DNA of 64,000 nt from Isoetes taiwanensis (Eukaryota > Streptophyta > Lycopodiopsida > Isoetales > Isoetaceae). Numbering within the stretch: position 1 is the stretch's first letter; the number at the start of each line of letters is the position of its first letter. Below, piece after piece: positions 56,801-64,000 of this stretch. The position numbers and the translations under genes are program-made. Where the stretch lies: NCBI GenBank assembly GCA_021234155.1, contig JAJEKV010000052.1, positions 8,107,358 through 8,171,357 of the forward strand. The letters are read 5' to 3'. The notes beneath the pieces are model-generated. The model did not search any database. It saw only the letters and a list, made by a program, of their open reading frames with translations, and had not been told where the DNA came from.

Positions 56801-57704
56801 TAAAGTGCAGAAGTTCATTTCAGATTTTTGGATTGATACATCAATTTCCTGAGCTCAACATTTCCCTGCTTTTCATTTAAAGTCCGTGGAGCAACAAAAA
56901 GAGATTGTGTTGTGGGAATAACAAGGCACATAAGAGAGAATTTGATTTGATTATGGGGAGTGGATGTATGCAACAAGTTCTGAAGAACTAGCACATGGGT
57001 TCCCATTTGGGGATGTCACGTAAATTACCGTGAGTACCTCAGGGAGAGGTCAGTTGAAAAGCTCTACGTAAACATTCTCCCAACCATTGCGGTTTCTAGA
57101 TAAGCTGTAGTTTGATACGCAAATTTTTCAAACGGCGAGGATTTGAAAAATAATAATACCTGAGAGCAAGAGAAACTATTCCCTCAACAAAAAATAAAGG
57201 ACTCATGCGCAAAGTCGTGCCAGACACCAAATAATTTTGGAAAATATACAAACCGCCACCAAATGAGATATAGATGCTATCTTCTTCATCATAAAATTAT
57301 GTATGTGTTTTTGGTGATGTGGCAAGAGAAGATGACGTATGAGGAACGGGACCCACACGATTGAGATGGAGGGCCGTGATTTCTTTTAGCAAGTGTAGGT
57401 CGGGCTCATTCCCAAAGATGGCCTCGGTAAGCATCTGTATTGCCGAACGGTATGCCACTCTTAAATCTTTTGATTGCCTGAGTAATTTAAGTAGTGAATA
57501 TAGATGGAACGGAGAAATATCTGCCTAAATTGACAGACATCACTTGCCCCATCAGCCCCATCTCCACCATATCCGCCGAATGAGAGCAGTGGCCTTCTTA
57601 TGCGGAAAAACAAAAATTGGCGCCAAGCATAGGCCCATCCAAGCAGATTCTCGAAGCTTTGCCACAAACATGCCTTCAGCAATACGTGCCGTTACGTATT
57701 GCTT
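53820..57704. other. Long stretch without a recognised gene
   Basis: The frames at 54799-55263 (+), 56069-55887 (-) and 57006-56815 (-) show no motifs or convincing splice structure. Nothing else is seen. Confidence 0.4.
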
Positions 57705-57978
57705 AGCCTTTCTTGCATGCGCTTGCCTTTTCTCAAAAATATCTCCCTTGCCTTAAATTAGATTATATGACTTTATCATAATCTATGGCCTTTTTTGTAA
57801 AATAGTCCGGCCCCTTTGCTTGATCATTGATTCCCTTTTGATATGGTTCTCTCTCGACTTCATCCTAGATATCACAACCTGCCATAGTTCCACAACTTTG
57901 CCATATTTTGCCATGCCCTCGATAACTCGCACCGGGACCACTCCCTCGCGGTGATAATGGACTATGACCTGTCAGTCC
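57705..57978 (-). repeat. Partial copy of the 59-60 kb LTR (U3 part)
   Basis: Matches about 59710-60005 over its full length. Shared blocks include TTAAATTAGATTATATGACTT, TGATCATTGATTCCCTTTTGAT and AGTTCCACAACTTTGCCATA. It lacks the TATA box and downstream part, so it is a truncated LTR copy. Confidence 0.65.
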
Positions 57979-59189
57979 ATCCCTTTCAAAAGAGATTCAT
58001 GACGTCCAAGTAATGCTCCAGCTATTCATCCTTTCTCATAGCAATTGTCCCATGTTCAACGTACACCGAGTTCCTAGACCATGTAACTCAAGAATGGTTA
58101 TATAAGTTATTGTACTTCCACAAAGACTATACCCATTGGAAACCTACCGCTTCCATTCTTTAATCCCTATAAAACTCTAGAGCGCTTATGTGGATATCAC
58201 AAGTACTTCCACAAGACGATATATATCCCTCACTGCGGGTATTATTATCTTTCTGCACTTCAAGGGGTACTACTTGATTGTATTGCCACCACGATACGTT
58301 GTATCTTCCAAGATACGATGTAACTTTATATCGCTTTCAATTGTGTTGCAATCACAATTACTAATCTTCCAAGAAGTTACATCTTATGCTCTCTTGTTCC
58401 ATTGAAATGCTGCACAAACCACCAATCTACCAAGAGGCATTCCCTCATCTAGTATACCATGTTCAAGCCGGCTACTGCTAAATCAGAATACTAATCTACC
58501 ATGGTATACACAACAAAGTATCTATTCTTTATATTCCAAATAAAGAACAACTTAGAAACTTTACCCATAAGCTCGGTTCCAAGTAGGAAACAATTTGAGA
58601 TTCCGCATCCAAATTTTAAGGCCCATATCCTTGAATGCCTTTCCCCATGTAAAGTGTCCTCCCTCAATGCTTAACACCTGGCAAAACTCGTACAACAAGG
58701 TCAAGTTAATATAGATGACTTCCTAAGTCAAATATTTATATGATGACCCCCACGGCTAATCAGTCTCAGATCACCACTTATCCGACCAAGCAATCCCAAG
58801 CGATGTTTTGATTTATTCCATAATCCTTCCCCAATAATCCAACTTGTTCTCAACAAGTTCGTCCCATGCTTCGGAAAGCATTCTCCCACTTAAAGCACCG
58901 GCTTTTCTCGCATCGATGTTCTGCCACTTGCGCACAGTAGTCGCCAATCCTCCTTACTTTTAATACCGAGAGTCAGCCTTTGTCCCGTGACTACACAAAT
59001 TCCGGAGTTTGTACCCACTTTGGACGCCATCGCCCAAAAATTCAATTGCTTATCCATATACTTGCCCTTAACACTTCTTTGACAAAGTTAAACCCATCTA
59101 TACTTGCAGCACAACCTGTAAAGTTTTGGTGTTTCTCAAGTATTCTTAATGTTCCATACAGTCCGTAGATTCCTTAAGAATCATAGTCA
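57979..59189. other. Probable decayed interior of an LTR element
   Basis: Lies between the partial LTR and the LTR with its primer-binding site, so it may be the remains of the internal region (minus strand). I could not recognise gag, protease or RT. A minus frame reading MDKQLNFWAMASKVGTNSGI lies near 59064-58990. Confidence 0.3.
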
Positions 59190-60005
59190 GCTTCTGATAC
59201 CACTTGATACAATTCATTGTTTATGGGAAGCTAAACAATCAACAACAAAGATCTTATTTTGAAGATCAAGATCCAATTATCATATATATCTCAAACAAAT
59301 ACATTGAAGAACACGGTTAACCACCCGTCCACTGTGGTTATGGCAATGCAACCGCTCGAAATGCATCTGGCTATTCAAGATAGACCATGAGCAAACAATA
59401 CTGGCTACTCCTGCATCCATTGGGCAAAGACAATATCTGGCTTGTTGGCCCTCCGTGCTAGTCTAGCTACTCCACGGAACACACACATCACAAAAGCAAT
59501 TGCGTATCCTGGAAGTCGCTATGGCAGTAATTTGTGACCCTGTCACCTTTGGCCATTACCCCACATACGGATGATCTAGGATACGCAAGCTGCCCCAATT
59601 CAACCCATTGAGCCGTTCTTAACGGCGAGGTAAAGGTCGCTGCAACCGACCTCTGGTTGCCGAGATATACCCAACTGAATTTTTGGTTCTATTTATAGAT
59701 CTCTCTCTCGCGACTTTAGCCTTTTTTGGCATGCAGTTGCCTTTGTCTCAAACTATCTCCTTGCCTTTTAAATTAGATTATATGACTTATCATGGATATT
59801 ATCTATGGCCTTTTGTGCAAAATAGTCCGCCTTTTTGTTGATCATTGATTCCCTTTTGATATTCTCCAACCGCGAGACTCGAATCTCCATCCTAGGGAGA
59901 TACAACCTTGCCAGTAGTTCCACAACTTTGCCATATTTTGTCATGCCCCCATAACCGGTGCCGGACCACCGCGTTAAGGATAATAATAATGGACTATGAC
60001 TGCGA
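59190..60005 (-). mobile_element. LTR with TATA box and tRNA-Met primer-binding site (minus strand)
   Basis: On the minus strand the repeat starts near 60005 (GTCATAGTCCATTAT) and has a TATA box CTATAAATAG at 59698-59689. It ends in TGTATCA at 59205. Two bases later, TGGTATCAGAAGC (59202-59190) closely matches the plant primer-binding site for initiator tRNA-Met (TGGTATCAGAGC). This is a 5' LTR with its primer site, probably from a copia- or gypsy-type element transcribed leftward. Confidence 0.65.
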
Positions 60006-60899
60006 CCGACAACCCGGTAGTGGAAGCGGTAACAAATTTGTTCAATAAAGCAATGCTGGCCCTGCCCTGGAATGGCAATTGAGCAAATTGTAACCGCATT
60101 ACAAGAGTGGTGATAAAAGTGTTGTAAATCTAACCATCGGACGATAATGGTAAGTAATATCATACAACCTTTTGGACCTGCTCGAGCAAAAGATATCGAA
60201 TGGGCTATCATCATGAGGTTAGAGCTCTTTACCAAGGGTAAAAGAATGTTAGGTGTCCCACATTTGGCCAAATGTAGAGTAAGAGATGTATCATTAAAAT
60301 ACATAACCATCAGCCCTATAATTTCGAATACGTGGACGTATAATCCCAATAATTCATACCCCAACCAACTTAATTAAAAAACAATAATAGGTGTCACATT
60401 GTCCTACATTATAATGCAGTAATGTAAGGGCATTTTTAGACACCCTAGCATTCTCTTTTACCCCGCAAGCTGTCAGCACCAACACCGCATTAGATCATCT
60501 AGTTACTATAAGAGTCCTCGCAGAAAATCCAAACGTAATGTATGGATAAAATAGATCTCCTCAAGAAAGCTGACATGCAGCGTTTCCAGAAGCAAATTGC
60601 TTCAATGATTGATTGACTTGAACATTCGTTGAATTGTATGTAGCACTAGCAAGTATTCCTATGAACGAAGTCATTGGCATTGAGTTCACCGCTGGTTTGA
60701 GATGTGTGATAAAATAATAATCGCCACGTTGGCATTAAATCGTGGCTGCTGCCTTCCCAACGCTTGTTTGGAATCTATATGGATGATTTGGAAACGCGTT
60801 GAAATAGGAATTGCAATGCATGGAGCATTCATAGCGCATGTATCTTAACCAATTGTTTCATAATGTGATGATAGTATTGATATCAAGAACTAACGAGGT
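60006..60899. other. Stretch without a recognised gene
   Basis: A plus frame 60147-60377 and the right part of a minus frame (60364-59768) overlap here, without motifs. It lies just upstream of the LINE RT remnant. Confidence 0.4.
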
Positions 60900-61900
60900 C
60901 CGCGAAATATCTTCGTGTTCTAGATGCATTTTGTGAATCTATCAAAAGTGCAAGGACGGTAAATTTGGAAAAAACTAAGGTCATGACATTTGACGAAATA
61001 TGCATGCTGCTCTTTAAAGGGCGTGAAATAGAATATGTAAATAGCTATAAGTATTTGGGTCCGGAATTAATCGTGATGATTACAAGTGGGAATTTGGCAA
61101 TTGGACAAAAGGCGAACGGTGGAAGAAAGGCTTTATTTGCCATGCAAGCCGGCGCTTCGCCAAAAAATCACATATTAGGATTGGACCATGAGATTACATT
61201 TGTATAGGGGGGCTCATGCAACTACTTATTCTTTACTGCCGCCAAGTGTGCAGGCCAGATTTCATGCAGGAAGAAATGGAAGGACATTGAGACAATACTG
61301 CTGCTTTGATAGGGTGAATTAGGGGTAAAGATACAACCCATACCCATGATGTCGGGTGCAGAGACCCGCATATTACCACTAGAGGGAGAAGCACCCATCC
61401 GCTTTCTACATTATCAGAATTAAAGAATTTACTACGTAGCAAGCCAGTTCATGTATGAGTCACGTGAGGAGGGTGGTTTCATGAGGGAAATGTCGGTTGG
61501 CACGATGGAATATGTAGATATGATTGATCTACCAATACAACCGTAAGCTACAATGCGATCCGGGTGAGAACAAAGGTCATTGATAAGATATGGGCAATGC
61601 ACGGTAAATGGACATGTCGGTGAAGGATGTTAACCCTATGATTATTTATACAGCACAGCATCTTCTGGATCCTTTTCCACTGCTAGACATCGCATTTGTA
61701 GGATGAGGGTTGGCCCCATCACCGCAGATCGAAAGGTGGGCTTGGCAAAAAGTCCAAAGAGACATGGACATGTCCCGCATGTGGTTCCATCAGATCGCTA
61801 GGAAGATGAATACCATTTCTTATTGCTGAACCCGCGACAACAAGCAAGAAGAGCATGGTATCATCTTTACAGGCCGATCTAAGTAGTGTTCACACGCTGT
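60900..61900 (+). pseudogene. LINE reverse transcriptase C-terminal remnant
   Basis: The frame near 60940-61170 reads ARTVNLEKTKVMTF, then GREIEYVNSYKYLG, then QKANGGRKALFAMQAG. This is the block after RT motif C in LINEs (V-N-x-x-K-T-x-x-M-x-F ... Y-x-Y-L-G). Near 61685-61760 comes ARHRICRMRVGPIT, then RHGHVPHVVP or, in another frame, TCPACGSI. EDEYHFLLL follows at about 61805-61832, matching the LINE CPxCG...E-x-x-HFLL Cys/His end. Frame shifts separate the blocks. The catalytic core (motifs A-C) is missing or unrecognisable. It differs from the LINE with the (TTCC)n tail. Confidence 0.65.
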
Positions 61901-63107
61901 TGAAAATGCCCAAAACTAGCGATTTCTTCAGCGATTTATTATGTTAAAAGCCATCGAAAGACTAGATTTCTGATAACTCAAATTTGAGTGTTCCTATGAT
62001 TGTAAATACTGCCTCCTAGACCGCTGTGGTCTATATGAGATAGTGAATACAATTTCATTCATAGGATGTGCCAAAACTCTGTTTTGATGATCTCGCCGTA
62101 ATATCGCATTTCTTCTCTCGCTGATAAGTGTCCCCACTAGCAGACTCTTCATAGCAATCTCCAATGCCTTTGCCCCAAAGAAATTTAAATCAATGTAAAC
62201 ATTCATCAGCTTTTCTTCCTTCCTTGTCTCCAGAAGATACTTGAACCTTGTGCTCTCCCCTCAACATTCTCACAAAGGTACAGAATAGATTCTCGTGAAC
62301 CTAGCTTACTAGTTAGAAAAAATAAAACAGATAAAACACCTTACTCTAATCCGAGGGTACTTTGTGCCATCCCCGCCGACATGCACACAGAAAGCATGAA
62401 TTTCTCAAGCATATCAGCAAACTCATTTAGCAGAATGTCCCTCAATTGCAATATCACTTTGAATACATGCACTCTCCATGCACCAAAAACACCCCTGCCC
62501 AATCATCTTTCGCTTCAAGCATTAGGCCACGATCAACCCTTCTCCACTAACCTCGGTCCAATTCTTCATTCTAGAAAGATTCAATGGTTTTTCTTTTTGG
62601 AATCAGCAACATTCTCCAGCCAGTAGAAAGACTAAGATTAAATGGGGAAGGGGACATTCAGTTACATCATATTCCTTGCCAACACCTTTTACCGTGATCC
62701 CCCCCACTAGGACCCCGCAGGCCACAAGTGATTAGTTAAAAACTTGCAGAAGCTTGTCAAAAAATATTAGACAAACACAAAAAAATATACCCTTCATTTG
62801 AGCTCGGATCTACAAGAAGACCAAAAGCACACCTACGTTAATGTCACTAGAAAGCACAAATGTAAGATGCCACAATTTCTAGAAACATTATAAACACAAA
62901 TAGGGAAACACTTTTAGGGAACACAAATATATGCCTTTACCCGATTTGCGCATCTAATCCATAGCATTGATCTACTCCACCATCAAGCAGTAAAGAGCAA
63001 TACACATTCCGCATGCACGCAATTAGACCCTAGAACACCAAATACACAAAAAATATCCGTTCTAAATGAAGCTCTGAATGACAAAAGGCTCGGATTCAAA
63101 CACTTCC
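61901..63107. other. Stretch without a recognised gene
   Basis: Short frames only, no motif recognised. AT-rich. Confidence 0.4.
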
Positions 63108-63350
63108 TCACCACCGTAATGCCTTGTACGGTCCTACTATGTCCATTTCAACCGTGATTTCGCAAAAACAAGTTGTACAGAATCGCAAACCAAATAAAAC
63201 TATTATAATACTACATATAACAAGCCTCATCTGAAACATTAGAAGCCGGGGCTTTGAAGAACTGAATAAAAGGCTGGCAGCGGCCAAGAAAAGATCCGAG
63301 AAAACAAGTGTGCGCAAAGCGAAATGGTGAACTACCTCCATGCGCGCCAT
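63108..63350 (-). CDS. Possible N-terminal exon of an unknown gene
   Basis: From ATG 63350 the minus strand reads MARMEVVHHFALRTLVFSDL, then FLAAASLLFSSSKPRL, in the context GTCATGGCGC. The hydrophobic stretch could be a signal anchor. The frame stays open to 63108, but no clear donor or downstream exon was found. It lies inside a longer 205-codon open frame (63725-63108). Confidence 0.25.
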   Translation of the reverse strand: MARMEVVHHFALRTLVFSDLFLAAASLLFSSSKPRLLMFQMRLVICSIIIVLFGLRFCTTCFCEITVEMDIVGPYKALRW

Positions 63351-63784
63351 GACCTTTGGCCTTTGATCGCAGTTATGGAAGCCGTGGGTCTCTATCACAC
63401 ACCAAATCACCATGGGACGAGACGAAAGACGGCTCTGCGGTGGCTTCATAGTTCGCCGACCAAATAGGGCAAATAAAAAGAAAGAAAATTTCGGCGAGCC
63501 AGCTTCATGTTGTGGTGGGTACACGTGGATCGTGATGCTGGTGGGGATCGGGCGACCCTGGCCTCGCTCAATCGGGTCATGGGGCCCCACTGGTCCACAC
63601 CAGAAAGTGCACCCACATGGCATGCCACCATACATCAAAGTACATAACACCATGAATCTATTATATGTCAAAACTGCTATAAAGAGGTACCCCCATCCCC
63701 CTGAGATAGGTACATCTAGGTACATTTAAGTACATCATATTAACATCCCGAATCCAAAAAAGATTATCCCCAAACCTCTTCAAA

Positions 63785-64000
63785 TAAATACCCCTATCCC
63801 TAGAGCGGAGCAAGCATAGGTTCATCGAGCATACAGATTCTTTCACTAAATGAGCACATTCAATTCTAATATGTGGTCATACAGTCTGAGGCACAACGAA
63901 GATTTTTTGAAGCAAGTGATCCATTGATGGACTGCATGATGAAACTAAAAGATGCGCATGAAATTTGATAAGGTGAATAGGGGAGGAAGCTCGAGTTGGA
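63785..64000. repeat. Diverged copy of the 33-35 kb repeat (junction of unit and spacer)
   Basis: Matches the end of the 1.14-kb unit (CACATTCAATTCTAATATGTG, then CAGTCTGAGGCACAA) and runs straight into the spacer (TTTTTTGAAGCAAGTGAT, then GATGCGCATGAAATTTGAT). It shows that unit and spacer are naturally contiguous. It runs to the window end. Confidence 0.7.

Overview
The window looks like nuclear DNA from a land plant, probably a repeat-rich and possibly non-flowering lineage. It is AT-rich, the one well-resolved gene has GT-AG introns, and it carries plant-type LTR retrotransposons, LINE fragments, a tRNA-derived SINE head and long (TA)n tracts. The lineage is inference: no marker gene fixes it. 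Host genes are few and sit at the left end.

Layout. At 0-2.4 kb, two small genes lie on the minus strand: a short membrane protein (partly resolved) and a complete four-exon, 112-residue RRM protein with a mitochondrial-like N-terminus. A 5'-truncated LINE ending in (TTCC)n follows at 2.9-3.3 kb. From 4.2 to 9.6 kb there are coding-like exons I could not identify, several with broken frames. From 12.3 to 23.4 kb lies an old, decayed Ty3/gypsy element (Athila/Tat-like) with both LTRs and recognisable gag zinc knuckles, protease, RT, RNase H and integrase. From 24 to 51 kb the window is dominated by one Penelope-like element (PLE) family. The best copy (about 40.8-50.5 kb) has a 2.4-2.7 kb direct repeat on each side of an intron-containing ORF1 and a 689-codon reverse transcriptase frame. 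Remnants of the family lie at 11.3-11.9 (-), 24.3-24.7 (-), 26.0-27.6 (+), 29.9 (-) and 36.3-37.5 kb (+). From 52 to 62 kb there are LINE fragments, an LTR with TATA box and primer-binding site on the minus strand, and long stretches with no recognisable gene.

Most interesting. The repeated non-coding part of the PLE family, which lies in an ORF1 intron, contains a compact three-way-junction RNA. Its short core is conserved while the arms of two stems change in a compensatory way between copies at 11.8, 26.6, 42.3 and 49.6 kb. Canonical hammerhead core sequences, known from other PLEs, are absent, so this may be an undescribed structured RNA or ribozyme-like element. A second module directly 3' of the RT frame carries overlapping inverted repeats in pseudoknot order and recurs after the RT pseudogene. 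Several copies end at (TA)n followed by CAAG and lie next to degenerate GATTC-rich arrays.

Caution. Differences between repeat copies cluster at CAG/CTG and CCGG words. That pattern could reflect methylation-linked consensus errors, so some frame breaks in the mobile elements may not be real.
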